A stretch of 28,810 bases of DNA, taken from the NCBI GenBank assembly GCA_024244665.1, contig JAAEOI010000072.1:1-28810 (forward strand). The letters run 5' to 3'. Numbering within the stretch: position 1 is the stretch's first letter; each line of letters starts with the position of its first letter. The translations under genes were made by a program, and so were the position numbers. The notes beneath the pieces were generated by a model that worked only from the letters and a program-made list of their open reading frames with translations, was not told the origin of the DNA and ran no database searches. Positions 5,766 through 14,949 of the stretch are shown here, one piece after another. The stretch is from Bacteroidota bacterium. GTDB lineage: Bacteria; Bacteroidota; Bacteroidia; Bacteroidales; GCA-2748055.

Positions 5766-8564
5766 ATGAATGAACATAAAACAAGCGGGTTAATCCGCAA
5801 GACGATAAAAAAACTGGTAGCTTTAGTAGGGCTACTTCTTTTGGGGGCTAATCTGCAAGCTCAAGACACCGAAGAGATACTTACTGAGATATTGGCGAGC
5901 ATTAATGCGGGGTTTGAGAATGTTGAGGTGGAGCTTCTTGAGTGGCCTGGTGAGTTACATGATCAACTTGGAGCACAGCTTGAGTTTGCATATTTGACCA
6001 AGCCTGTAGGGGGACTAACTCAGGAGAAGGTACCTTTGATTATTGCCTTACATGGCGGAGGATCGAGATGGTGGGCAAATAGTTTGGAAGAGCGACTGGA
6101 GGTTTCGGCTGAGATTGATAAGAAGCAAGGGTTTGATTTAGCGGAGCTTGCTGGGAAGGAGCTGATTATGATTGAGCCTAACACGACGTCAGTGTGGATG
6201 GCGGATGAACTCGATAGAATGCTTGATTATGTGTTGGAAAATTTTCCTGAGATTGATCCGAACCGTGTGTATTTGACTGGCTACAGTGCCGGTGGAGCCG
6301 GTAGTTGGCGTTGGCTCAATGAATCGGCCCATCGATTTGCGGCGGCCGGGATTGGTGGTGCTGGTGGTAGTGTTGTAGACGATGCGACGAAGCTTGCAAA
6401 TTTGCCGCTTTGGTTGATTGTGGGCAGCGATGACAAGCGTTACGAAGGGATGGAAAATATGGTGGACCAGTTGTTGGCTGTTGGAAATGAAAATGTGGAA
6501 TACACCGTGATTGAAGGCGGGGATCATGGAGCTGCGGGCAATGCATATTTTAGTTCGTTGGAGATGGTGGATTGGTTGCTTGGATTTTCGAAGGATTCTG
6601 GTGTGGAATGCAACCTATTTAATACCGAAGAAATTCTTGACGAAAGTACGCTGGATATAGAGATCCTGGAAGACTGGCATGTGGACGAGGTGACAGGCTC
6701 GACGCGACAGAAGCTGATCGAAATCAATGTCGCTGAATGGTGGCCTGGACAAGATTATCGGATTCCGGTGCGTATGATAGTGCCCCTTGAAGGCAAGGCA
6801 ACGGGCTTTAGTATTACAGGAGCAAATTCATATGAAACGCTGATGAAAGACTCTCAACCAACCGACATTCAGGCAGAATTGCTGGCAGGTGGCGTTGGCA
6901 TCGTTAAGACGCACGTCAAGCGGATTGCATTGATCCCGGGCAAAGAGGGCCTGGAACAAGAGATGGAGCGCATGTTTATGGAAGACTTTAATCGGCGATA
7001 CACGACTGTCTGGATTTGGTCGATGACCTTGATGAGGGCAACAACCGCGGCGTATGCGGAGGTCGACCATTTTGAAAAAGGCAAAGTGGCCGGTTCGGGC
7101 AGCTCCAAGAACGGCATATCGCCCGCGGTCGCCTTGATAAATGACGAGCGTTTTACCGCGACATGCTCCCAGCACGCCTTTGCTTACTATTCGCCGGCTC
7201 GAGGGGGAGACAGAGAAGTAGAGGATTGCTTTTGGTCCAGCGTTCGCGTTACCGAAAATTGGGATCGACTGATGGAGCGCGGTGTCGATATTCTTTTCCA
7301 GCCGGGAACACATGACTATGTTTCATTTGACATTCTCTGGGGAGCGCAAAACTATCCTCAGTTGCCTGTCTATTACAAACCCAATGGCGGGCACTCACAA
7401 ACGCCGCATGTCGCTGCGGCAAATGACGAACAGAATAAAGACGCTTTCCTCTGGCATCATTTCTTTGGCGGCGAATCCTTGCTTCGGCCTCCGACGTCGA
7501 GCCATATAATCGAAAAGGACAAGCTAATTGTCAGAGTGAGTTTCAATGAAGGGCCTCAGCCTATAAGCGGACGTATATGGTGGATTTATGACCGCGCTCC
7601 GGCAGGTTCCGAGCCGTTCTTACAAGTGCCAATCCCCGAAGACCAATGGATGGATATGGAATACGATGCAGAGACCGGCACATGGACCGCGACGATACCG
7701 CTAAAGGACGGGTTTGAACGAATTGATTTCTTCAGCAATCATGGACTAGAGGTTAATGGATACAAGCAGTATCTTTCTAGTCCTTATACCCGAGCAGAAA
7801 GGACTCCACTTGCAATCACCTCCAGTCCTGCAGAGAACATAATAGCCGGCGAGACATATAGCTATTCTATTGAGACAGAGGGTGAAGGAGCTTTGTTGTT
7901 TGAGAGTTCTCCTGAAGCTGATTGGCTTAGCCTGGAAAATAGTATCCTGAATGGTACACCACAGTATGAAGATGCCGGAACCTTTGACGTGATAGTTGCT
8001 TATTCAAATGAGTTGGATACCGTAAAGCAAGCATTTACCATTTCAGTGACTATACCTCTTAGCATCAATTCAACTCCTATGGAAAGTGCAATCGTAGGCG
8101 AAGCTTACATCTATAGCATTGAAACAACAGGGGAGGGAAGCTTGTCGTTCACTACCTTACCTCATGCAGACTGGTTATCTCTCAGTGAAAACATTTTAAG
8201 CGGTATGCCGGAAGTAGCCGATACCGGCACAGTAAATGTCAGTATCCTATTTACGGATGGTTCAGATACAGCAGAGCAAGCTTTTTCAATTACTGTTGTA
8301 TCTGCTGTATCGTCCAGGTCCAAAGGGCTTACAGACCAGATCCTTATTTGGCCTAATCCGGCGAAAGAGCTTATACATATAAGTCATCTTCCTTCAGGTG
8401 TGACCATAGAATTGATCAGCTCATCAGGAAGCGTAATCGCAAATTATAAACCTGTTGATGAATACATGACCATTCCAGTTTCAACTTTTACTCCAGAAAC
8501 ATATATGCTCCGTGTTGTTGAGGGAATGGATGTACAAACTTTTAAGTTTATAATAGAGAGATAG
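5766..8564 (+). CDS. Bifunctional esterase, order B-A, with two Ig-like repeats and T9SS C-terminal domain
   Basis: This 932-residue protein has a signal peptide (residues 1-33, ending LQAQ). Module B (about 36-278) has ALHGGG and GYSAGG with predicted nucleophile S174. Module A (about 283-680) has GSSKNG (G445-G450, S447). Two putative-Ig (He_PIG-like) repeats follow at about 683-763 and 764-850, both with 'GExYxYSIET' and 'ADWLSL'. Residues about 855-932 form a T9SS sorting domain beginning IWPNPAKE. It should be exported by T9SS to the surface or medium, unlike its mirrored neighbour. It starts 12 nt after that gene. Module A here lacks the 55-residue insert of copy 1. The Ig and T9SS tail is more AT-rich than the catalytic part. 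The substrate is unknown. Confidence 0.78.
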   Translation: MNEHKTSGLIRKTIKKLVALVGLLLLGANLQAQDTEEILTEILASINAGFENVEVELLEWPGELHDQLGAQLEFAYLTKPVGGLTQEKVPLIIALHGGGSRWWANSLEERLEVSAEIDKKQGFDLAELAGKELIMIEPNTTSVWMADELDRMLDYVLENFPEIDPNRVYLTGYSAGGAGSWRWLNESAHRFAAAGIGGAGGSVVDDATKLANLPLWLIVGSDDKRYEGMENMVDQLLAVGNENVEYTVIEGGDHGAAGNAYFSSLEMVDWLLGFSKDSGVECNLFNTEEILDESTLDIEILEDWHVDEVTGSTRQKLIEINVAEWWPGQDYRIPVRMIVPLEGKATGFSITGANSYETLMKDSQPTDIQAELLAGGVGIVKTHVKRIALIPGKEGLEQEMERMFMEDFNRRYTTVWIWSMTLMRATTAAYAEVDHFEKGKVAGSGSSKNGISPAVALINDERFTATCSQHAFAYYSPARGGDREVEDCFWSSVRVTENWDRLMERGVDILFQPGTHDYVSFDILWGAQNYPQLPVYYKPNGGHSQTPHVAAANDEQNKDAFLWHHFFGGESLLRPPTSSHIIEKDKLIVRVSFNEGPQPISGRIWWIYDRAPAGSEPFLQVPIPEDQWMDMEYDAETGTWTATIPLKDGFERIDFFSNHGLEVNGYKQYLSSPYTRAERTPLAITSSPAENIIAGETYSYSIETEGEGALLFESSPEADWLSLENSILNGTPQYEDAGTFDVIVAYSNELDTVKQAFTISVTIPLSINSTPMESAIVGEAYIYSIETTGEGSLSFTTLPHADWLSLSENILSGMPEVADTGTVNVSILFTDGSDTAEQAFSITVVSAVSSRSKGLTDQILIWPNPAKELIHISHLPSGVTIELISSSGSVIANYKPVDEYMTIPVSTFTPETYMLRVVEGMDVQTFKFIIER
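5872..6591 (+). repeat. Module B, copy 2 of a duplicated coding segment
   Basis: This is the homologue of 5011-5748 and shares its low-cytosine composition. It sits head-to-tail with copy 1, separated by the end of one gene and the signal peptide of the next. Confidence 0.85.
6613..7795 (+). repeat. Module A, copy 2 of a duplicated coding segment
   Basis: This is the homologue of 3435-4785, with long near-identical DNA blocks (for example around 6680-6780 and 7080-7170) interspersed with diverged patches. That pattern would suit recent duplication or gene conversion. Confidence 0.85.
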
Positions 8565-8689
8565 CTTCCGTCTGGACAACTTTCACCAGGAATAAATCGA
8601 GTTTAGCAAGTTTTTCATAGGTGATATTTCAGTTCCTGTGGAGAAAATAACAGAATAATTTTTTTACTCAAAACAATTAGTATTACTAT
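8565..8689. other. Intergenic gap, possible transcription-unit boundary
   Basis: This 125-nt AT-rich gap is one of only two gaps over 60 nt between genes in the window. I find no clear rho-independent hairpin with a T-run, and no convincing Bacteroidota promoter (TTTG, about 19-21 nt, TAnnTTTG). A promoter for the downstream beta-helix gene could lie here but is not shown by the sequence. Confidence 0.3.
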
Positions 8690-11600
8690 ATGAAAACAAT
8701 TCTGGTTGCTGTTTTTTTAACAACGGTGAGCTTCTTTTCGATGCTCCAGGCACAAAATTCACAGGCCCACATTTATGTGGCAACCAGCGGCAGTGATGCT
8801 AATCCGGGCACGCTGGGGGAACCATTCGCAACAATCCAGCACGCGGTGAGTGTGATGACTCCGGGAAGTACCTGCTATATTCGCGGTGGCACCTATCGTG
8901 AAGAAGTCGACCTTTCGGGGGTGACCGGGGAATCGGGTGCACCCATCACCCTGACCCCATACCAGGATGAAGAAGTGATTTTATCTGGAACGCTTCCGAT
9001 CACTTCGAACTGGACGCAGCATAGCGGGAATATCTATAAAACAACGCTGAGCGAGGATATCTGGCAACTGTTCGTTGACGGGAAGCACATGACCCTTGCC
9101 CGCTTCCCAAATGCACTCGCCTTTTCGGACCTGATGTGGGACCTCCATATGGCGCGACGCATGAAAAACCCCGGTCAATCGACTAATGGTCATTTGGTTG
9201 ACAATCCATCGCAGGGTGCGATTGCTACGCTGGCTGGAGCCGGGGTCTCTTTTAATGACTGTGTCGGGGTGTTTAACTTTGGCAATTTTTCAAGCAGCGC
9301 AGGTATCGTTGCCAACCACACGGCCGGAACCGATCATTTCGATTATAGTCCTCCAACTGTGCAATACAGACAAACCCAGGGTTATTTCTTCGAGGGCGGC
9401 ATCAACGATGCGGAATTGACTATGGTCGATATGGCCGAAGAGTGGGCCTATGATGAATCGACAAAAACCCTCTATCTCTGGGCTGACGATGGCCTCGATC
9501 CCACCGGTCGAACAATTGAGGGTAAAAATCAGACCTACTTTTTTACAGGCAATCCTGCGACAAAAAATATTACGATTGATGGATTGGACTTTTTTGGAAC
9601 CGCTTTCTATTTTTACTCATCGGATCATATTACAATCAAAAACTGCGTTTTCAATTACTACTCCTATTCAAAACGTGCTTTGGGGTCTACGCTCCCATCG
9701 GGTTCAGCTTTCTTTGAGGGTAGGTCTGAGGATTTCTGTTCTCAAATCACTGTCCATAATTGCGAATTCAACTATTCAAGCGGCATGGGACTTCGGGGCG
9801 AAAAAGTAGATGTTGGCCGTGTTGAAAATAACCTTTTCTACCAGAACAGTTATGCCAGTGTTACTGATGGCAGCGTACCATCACCCGCTACTGTCATGTT
9901 GTTGCGGTGCCACGATATCTTATTTCGTCGTAATACGATCAATATCAGCGGTAGCGCTCAGGCCGTCAAACTGGGCAAGCGTGATGATCGCCCCTGGATT
10001 AGCGAGTTCAACTACTTTACCGCCTGCGGTCTTCAACAAACCGACGGAGCTGCGCAGTACTCCTATCAGAGTGCGGCTACGGAGTCTGTATCACGTTACA
10101 ACTGGTTCTACGGCAACAGTGCCCGCGATTTCAGATGGGATGGCCCCAATGATCCAGTAGTAACCGGGGTACGCGCTAACGTTTACCGCACCGTGGCAAT
10201 GGATGCAGGCCGTAAGGAGGGAAATATCGACGGAGATGGCTACCGGCTCAAGGGCGATTTTCACGAGATATACAACAACCTTGGAATCGGCGACAGGTCT
10301 ACATTGAATGTTGCGCTGGACAAGGGAGGCAATGCCAATACCATCACCCGCAACAATGCGGCAGATAACTTTACCGACGATCCGATCCCCGGCACCGCCA
10401 GCCAAAACTTCATTGGTCAATTTGAGCCGAAAAACATGAAACAACTGCTGCGCGATCCGGACAATTTGGATTTTCGCCCGCGGGCGGATGCGGTCGAGCT
10501 GATTGATCAGGGAACGCCGGTCACGGTTTCAGTCAATGGCCAGACGATCGATGTTACGGCCGGGTTCCTTGGCGCCGCGCCAGATATAGGCGCGTATGAA
10601 TATGGTGACACTGAGTATTGGATTCCGGGTCGGCAGCTTCGGCGAGCCTCTATGGCGGTTCCACCGTCTGGCAACGAGAACGTCAAACTTGATGCCGATC
10701 TGATGTGGCTGGGCGGACTGGGGGCGACCTCATATAAAGTCTATTTCGGAACCGATCCGCAAAACCTTGTTTATCAGGGTAACCAGACTAATAATATTTT
10801 TTATCCCGGAGAGCTCAATGCCAATACCATCTATTATTGGAGGGTAGATGCCCTTGATTCGTTAAAGGATAATACCACAGAAGGCGACGTATGGCAATTT
10901 ACTACCGGCGAAATAGATTCTAATCAGAAAATTCAGAATGTTCAGATAAGAGCTGCAGAAAGCACTGATTATGGAATAGGTATTATTGCTACCATGATAT
11001 CAAATACCATAGCAGCTCCTGATGGTAAAGCAACATACCGGGTATCTATTGATGTGAATTCAATCGATGGGACAAGTATTTTCTCAAGAGGTGAAAATAA
11101 AGGAACTATTGACTGGGGTGTGAAATCCGCTGATATAAATATCGATGATAAACCAACCTTGTATTACAAAATGAATACGGGAGAAGAAGTTGGCGATATC
11201 AATAATATTCAGATAATAGACTTCAATGCCGGTGGCGGTAGTCTTACTGTTGCAGATATTAGTGATTTGTCGTTTATCTCATTCAATATATTCTATTATA
11301 ATACTGTAGAGGATTCACTTTTATTAAGGGTAGGTTCAGAGACTTATGAAATCAATAATGGTGAAATAAATCCCAATCCGGAAATTATGTTTTCTGACTA
11401 TACCGGTGCAGAACCTGTTACAAGTTTTTCATTTGCCTGTAATAGCGAAAATAGTAAGAACGCATGGTCTGTTCGGGGATTTAATGTTAGAGTTAACTGG
11501 GATGCTTCTACTTCTATCAATGAATCATACTTAACGGAAAGGCTGGGGATAGCTCCTAATCCGGTTATCAACCAATTTTCAATGGTAGAGAAGCCTGTTT

Positions 11601-11755
11601 CAACAGAGATATATAATCTTTCAGGTAAGTTGATGAAACAGTTTCCTAAAGGAGTCTCAAACTTTGCTGTTTCTTCTCTTCATACCGGAGTCTATATTGT
11701 GAAGGTAAAGACAAAGAGTGGAAATGTTATCGTTGAGAAAATAGTGAAATACTAG
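8690..11755 (+). CDS. Secreted right-handed beta-helix protein with FN3-like domain, unknown module and T9SS tail
   Basis: This 1021-residue protein has an SPI signal peptide (about 1-21). Residues about 25-640 are a right-handed parallel beta-helix of the pectate-lyase-like superfamily. It opens with a DUF1565-type start (VATSGSDANPGT, then RGGTYREEV) and closes with DIGAYEYGD. The fold is used by polysaccharide lyases and by glycoside hydrolases, and no family-defining catalytic set could be fixed. Residues about 650-740 look FN3-like (YKVYFGTD, YYWRVDALD). Residues about 743-940 form a beta-rich module I do not recognise. The end (about 945-1021) is a T9SS sorting domain beginning APNPV. 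The unknown module and tail are sharply AT-rich (about 27-30% GC in sampled 60-base lines, against about 55% just upstream). It is a paralogue of the protein at 21586-24843. Confidence 0.75.
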   Translation: MKTILVAVFLTTVSFFSMLQAQNSQAHIYVATSGSDANPGTLGEPFATIQHAVSVMTPGSTCYIRGGTYREEVDLSGVTGESGAPITLTPYQDEEVILSGTLPITSNWTQHSGNIYKTTLSEDIWQLFVDGKHMTLARFPNALAFSDLMWDLHMARRMKNPGQSTNGHLVDNPSQGAIATLAGAGVSFNDCVGVFNFGNFSSSAGIVANHTAGTDHFDYSPPTVQYRQTQGYFFEGGINDAELTMVDMAEEWAYDESTKTLYLWADDGLDPTGRTIEGKNQTYFFTGNPATKNITIDGLDFFGTAFYFYSSDHITIKNCVFNYYSYSKRALGSTLPSGSAFFEGRSEDFCSQITVHNCEFNYSSGMGLRGEKVDVGRVENNLFYQNSYASVTDGSVPSPATVMLLRCHDILFRRNTINISGSAQAVKLGKRDDRPWISEFNYFTACGLQQTDGAAQYSYQSAATESVSRYNWFYGNSARDFRWDGPNDPVVTGVRANVYRTVAMDAGRKEGNIDGDGYRLKGDFHEIYNNLGIGDRSTLNVALDKGGNANTITRNNAADNFTDDPIPGTASQNFIGQFEPKNMKQLLRDPDNLDFRPRADAVELIDQGTPVTVSVNGQTIDVTAGFLGAAPDIGAYEYGDTEYWIPGRQLRRASMAVPPSGNENVKLDADLMWLGGLGATSYKVYFGTDPQNLVYQGNQTNNIFYPGELNANTIYYWRVDALDSLKDNTTEGDVWQFTTGEIDSNQKIQNVQIRAAESTDYGIGIIATMISNTIAAPDGKATYRVSIDVNSIDGTSIFSRGENKGTIDWGVKSADINIDDKPTLYYKMNTGEEVGDINNIQIIDFNAGGGSLTVADISDLSFISFNIFYYNTVEDSLLLRVGSETYEINNGEINPNPEIMFSDYTGAEPVTSFSFACNSENSKNAWSVRGFNVRVNWDASTSINESYLTERLGIAPNPVINQFSMVEKPVSTEIYNLSGKLMKQFPKGVSNFAVSSLHTGVYIVKVKTKSGNVIVEKIVKY

Positions 11756-11951
11756 GTTGAATTTGAAGAAAGAGTTCTTTAGTAATGTGCGTCCACGAAC
11801 ACAGTATAATACTTCTCAGGACTAAGCTTTGTACCATAGCCATTAGGGCGGGAGTCTGTTTGCACGGATTCTTATATCCATTGAATGATTTGTATTATGA
11901 TCTGATTCCGGGCAACTGGAAGCGTGGGAGTATATGCCTTATTATTGCATT
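11756..11951. other. Intergenic gap upstream of the sulfatase run
   Basis: At 196 nt this is the largest gap in the window. It is the natural place for a promoter, because every gene downstream to 28011 is spaced at -14 to +56 nt. TTTG at 11859-11862 and TTTG at 11889-11892 are present, but no TAnnTTTG box lies at the expected spacing, so no promoter is called. I see no terminator hairpin. Confidence 0.3.
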
Positions 11952-13433
11952 ATGAAAGCAGTTCACCCAATCAAAGCCGCAATCGCCCTGTTGATGCTGT
12001 TTTTCGTTTCAGCAGGCTCTGCCGCCGACCGGCCCAATATCATCCTGGTATTGCTGGATGATGTGTCGCCCGATATGTTCAGTTGTTACGCTCCCTATAC
12101 CCCAAAGGGGATGGAGCATGCGGGCACCACACCCAACATCGATAAACTGGCTTCGGAAGGGGTGATGTTCAAGACCTGTTACGCGGCAGCCATGTGCGCT
12201 GCCAGCAGGGTGGAGCTTGTAACTGGCCGGTACGCCAATGCCACCGGGGTTTACCAGAATGGAATGTGGATCAATGAGCGGAGTTCCTTTTTTCTGGAGG
12301 ATTTTCCCTCCCTGGGCAGGTTGCTAAACGATGCTGGATATGCTACTGCAGTGGCCGGGAAGTGGCATGAGGGGGCCATTCGGCCCTACGAAAAGCAGGG
12401 TGGATTTGAGGAGTATTGCATCTGGTCGAGTCAGGGCCTTATGGAACAGTGTGAGAACTATGAAGGCTGGGAAGGTGGTATGGAGAATGAAACAACTACT
12501 TCCCGCTACTGGAACCCGGGACTGATCAAAAACGGCCAGGTAATGTATACCAAGGCGGATGATTTTGGTCCCGAGATCTGCAGCAGTTTCCTGATGGATT
12601 TTATGGAGCGTTCAGTGGATGCTGGCAAACCTTTTTTTGCCTACTGGCCATGTGTCGCACCTCATGGAACCCGTCAGGGCGTAAGCACCAATCCATTCAG
12701 GGGTGAGGTGGGTGAGATGGGGAAATCGAGCTCCGAAGAGAATGCTGCCCGATTCAAATCTCTGAATGAATACATCGATTTTCTTATCGGGAGAATGTCC
12801 GACAAGCTAAGTGAACTGGGTATTAAAGAGAATACGCTTTTTGTCATTACTTCCGACAATGGTACGGCGAGTACGGCCAAAACCCGGGGTGTGGAACGGG
12901 GGTGTCATGTGGTGAATGTGATTTCCGGATACCAGGTGGTGAAAAGGGGAGCAAGCGACGAGTTGACCGATTTTACGGATATTGCGCCCACCCTGGTGGA
13001 GCTTTCCGGTGCAGCACTTCCCGGGGGCTATGATTTTGACGGGAAGAGCCTGGTGCCCTTTCTGAAAGGGAAATCTGATTCCCATCGGGACTGGATCTAC
13101 GGCTATATCTCCACCTCCCAGGTAATCCGTACCAAAGAATACCTGATTGAAGTGCTTAATCCAATGCTGGGCCTTCCCGAAGGGCGGTTTTGCTATACCG
13201 GGTCTCACCGGTTCAGAGAGGGTTATGTCAGGGCTGAAAACCTGCCAGAACACCAGGCTGGCAAAAAGAAGCTGCTATGCGTAGCATCCAAGTTTCCACC
13301 GGTCACCAGGAGCCATCCTTTCTGGGAAACCACAAAAGGAGCCGGTTTTTATGAGGACTACATCAGTGAGACCTCCATGGATAAACATCTTCACAACCAA
13401 CAGGACTGGATCTATTATGATGAAAATGACTAA
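11952..13433 (+). CDS. S1-family sulfatase, secreted, formylglycine site CAASR
   Basis: This sulfatase has 493 residues from the ATG at 11952. An in-frame ATG at 11934 would add six residues before the Lys-led signal peptide, so the internal start is preferred. The signal peptide ends SAGSA-ADRP (SPI). Sulfatase landmarks are LLDDV (metal ligands), C82-A-A-S-R (the Cys to be oxidised to formylglycine), AGKWH and TSDNG. The enzyme would hydrolyse a sulfate ester on a glycan; position and sugar are unknown. The C-terminal part (DELTDFTDIAPTLVELSG) fits the family, and it resembles the sulfatases starting at 24881 and 28011. The next gene starts 14 nt before this one stops, so translation is probably coupled. 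Maturation needs a formylglycine-generating enzyme or anSME encoded elsewhere. Confidence 0.9.
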   Translation: MKAVHPIKAAIALLMLFFVSAGSAADRPNIILVLLDDVSPDMFSCYAPYTPKGMEHAGTTPNIDKLASEGVMFKTCYAAAMCAASRVELVTGRYANATGVYQNGMWINERSSFFLEDFPSLGRLLNDAGYATAVAGKWHEGAIRPYEKQGGFEEYCIWSSQGLMEQCENYEGWEGGMENETTTSRYWNPGLIKNGQVMYTKADDFGPEICSSFLMDFMERSVDAGKPFFAYWPCVAPHGTRQGVSTNPFRGEVGEMGKSSSEENAARFKSLNEYIDFLIGRMSDKLSELGIKENTLFVITSDNGTASTAKTRGVERGCHVVNVISGYQVVKRGASDELTDFTDIAPTLVELSGAALPGGYDFDGKSLVPFLKGKSDSHRDWIYGYISTSQVIRTKEYLIEVLNPMLGLPEGRFCYTGSHRFREGYVRAENLPEHQAGKKKLLCVASKFPPVTRSHPFWETTKGAGFYEDYISETSMDKHLHNQQDWIYYDEND

Positions 13434-14949
13434 TGCGCTATATGTAACTTGTGCGATCCTGCTCATCTCTGTGGGATTGCCGGGCTGCAATGGATCGGGA
13501 GAAGAATCCCGTCCCAATATCATCTTCCTGCTTACAGACGACCAACGTTTTGATGCCCTGGGATGCATGGGGAACAGTGAGATTCAGACTCCCAGGATCG
13601 ATGAACTTGCCTCCAGGGGAGTGCTGTTTACCAACTACTATAATACCACAGCCATCTGCATGGCCAGCCGGGCAACTGTCATGACCGGCATGTATGAATT
13701 TAAGTCGGGGTGTAACTTCCAGCACGGGCCGCTTACCCAGGATAAATTTGATCTCTCCTATCCGGTCCTGCTTCAAAAAACGGGCTATCGGACAGGTTTT
13801 GCAGGAAAGCTGGGTTTTGCAGTTGTGCCGGCCGGCTCGGATGCCAACAGCAGCTATCACTCCAACGACCGGATGCCCATGGATCAGTTTGACTGGTGGA
13901 GGGGTTGGCCGGGCCAGGGCTACTACGAAACGGCAAAGAATGAGTTTATGGTTGAATATGCGGAAGAATACCCGCATGTTTCCGGGGCCCTGGGTGCTGC
14001 CGCCGTGGAGTTTCTCCGGGAGTCGAAAGACGGGGATCAACCCTTCTGTCTATCAGTCAGCTTCAAGGCCCCCCACAGCCCGGTCAGGCCCGATCCGGAG
14101 TATGACCAGGTATATGCAGATCAATCCTTTACCAAACCCTGTAATTACGGAGTTGAGTCTTCCACTCACCTTCCTGCACAATCCAAAACAGACCGCCAGT
14201 TTACAAAGCTTGGCAAGCGGTGGTACCCCGACAAATACGATGAATCACTTGCTGATTATTACCAGCTGATCTATGGAGTGGATGTGGCTGTGGGCATGAT
14301 CCTGGACGAACTGAAAGCGCTGGAGATGGAGGAAAACACCATTGTCATCTTTACCACCGATAATGGTTATTTCTGTGGTTCCCATGGATTTGGAGGCAAG
14401 GTATTGCCCTACGAAGAGGGGAGCCGGGCCCCGCTTATCATCTATGATCCACGTTCAAAGAGTGCAGGGAAAGGGGAGCGGTCTGCTGCCCTGAGTGGCA
14501 ACATCGATATGGCACCCACCATCCTGGATATGGCCGGAGTGGAGGTCCCGACAGCCATGAACGGAGTAAGTCTTACACCGCTGCTAAAAGATCCGGACCA
14601 GACTGTAAAGGAGGATCAATTAATTATCCAGGCCTGGGGAGAAGATGCTGCACAGTGTTTGTCTGTGGTGCGCGGGCACTATAAATACCTCTACTGGTAT
14701 TATGGGGAGGGGATGGAGCCTGTGGAGGAGCTCTACGACCTGAAGGCTGACTGCGCTGAGATGAAGAACCTTGTTGGGATTGAAGGTTATGAGGAGCCCC
14801 TGATGGAAATTCGGAGTGTTTATGACCGCTACCTGGAGCAGTGGAGGCAGGAGTGTGATGCGCAACACCGGTATGCCGAGTATGGTCAGCTATTTGACAG
14901 GGAAATTCCCTGGGAACAGAAAGCACACCTTGTACGCAAATCCAAATGA
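13420..14949 (+). CDS. S1-family sulfatase lipoprotein, formylglycine site CMASR, variant GKLG motif
   Basis: This lipoprotein has 509 residues from the ATG at 13420 (ATG at 13417 is equally possible). A much longer upstream extension would run through the previous gene and place non-signal sequence first, so it is rejected. The lipobox is GLPGC with C23. Landmarks are LTDDQ, C80-M-A-S-R and TTDNG. The usual GKWH is GKLG (K130, L131, G132), so the active-site His is not at its normal position. The segment DWWRGWPGQGYYE follows. The gene overlaps both neighbours: by 14 nt with the previous gene, and by ATGA with the next. The product is probably anchored to the outer membrane or surface. The sulfated position is unknown. 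Confidence 0.88.
   Translation: MKMTNALYVTCAILLISVGLPGCNGSGEESRPNIIFLLTDDQRFDALGCMGNSEIQTPRIDELASRGVLFTNYYNTTAICMASRATVMTGMYEFKSGCNFQHGPLTQDKFDLSYPVLLQKTGYRTGFAGKLGFAVVPAGSDANSSYHSNDRMPMDQFDWWRGWPGQGYYETAKNEFMVEYAEEYPHVSGALGAAAVEFLRESKDGDQPFCLSVSFKAPHSPVRPDPEYDQVYADQSFTKPCNYGVESSTHLPAQSKTDRQFTKLGKRWYPDKYDESLADYYQLIYGVDVAVGMILDELKALEMEENTIVIFTTDNGYFCGSHGFGGKVLPYEEGSRAPLIIYDPRSKSAGKGERSAALSGNIDMAPTILDMAGVEVPTAMNGVSLTPLLKDPDQTVKEDQLIIQAWGEDAAQCLSVVRGHYKYLYWYYGEGMEPVEELYDLKADCAEMKNLVGIEGYEEPLMEIRSVYDRYLEQWRQECDAQHRYAEYGQLFDREIPWEQKAHLVRKSK

Noticed and set aside
5271..5800. Long minus-strand open frames rich in His, Pro, Arg and Ser
   Set aside because: They are shadows of the low-cytosine module B. 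Their composition mirrors the plus-strand codons and no family motif is present.
11756..11951. Bacteroidota promoter (TTTG and TAnnTTTG) upstream of the sulfatase run
   Set aside because: TTTG tetramers occur, but no TAnnTTTG lies at 17-23 nt spacing. Near-matches such as TAAGCTTTG have the wrong internal length.
13351..13419. Longer N-terminus of the second sulfatase inside the preceding gene
   Set aside because: It would place a charged 23-residue stretch before a clear lipoprotein signal peptide. A start at 13417 or 13420 gives normal spacing to the lipobox.
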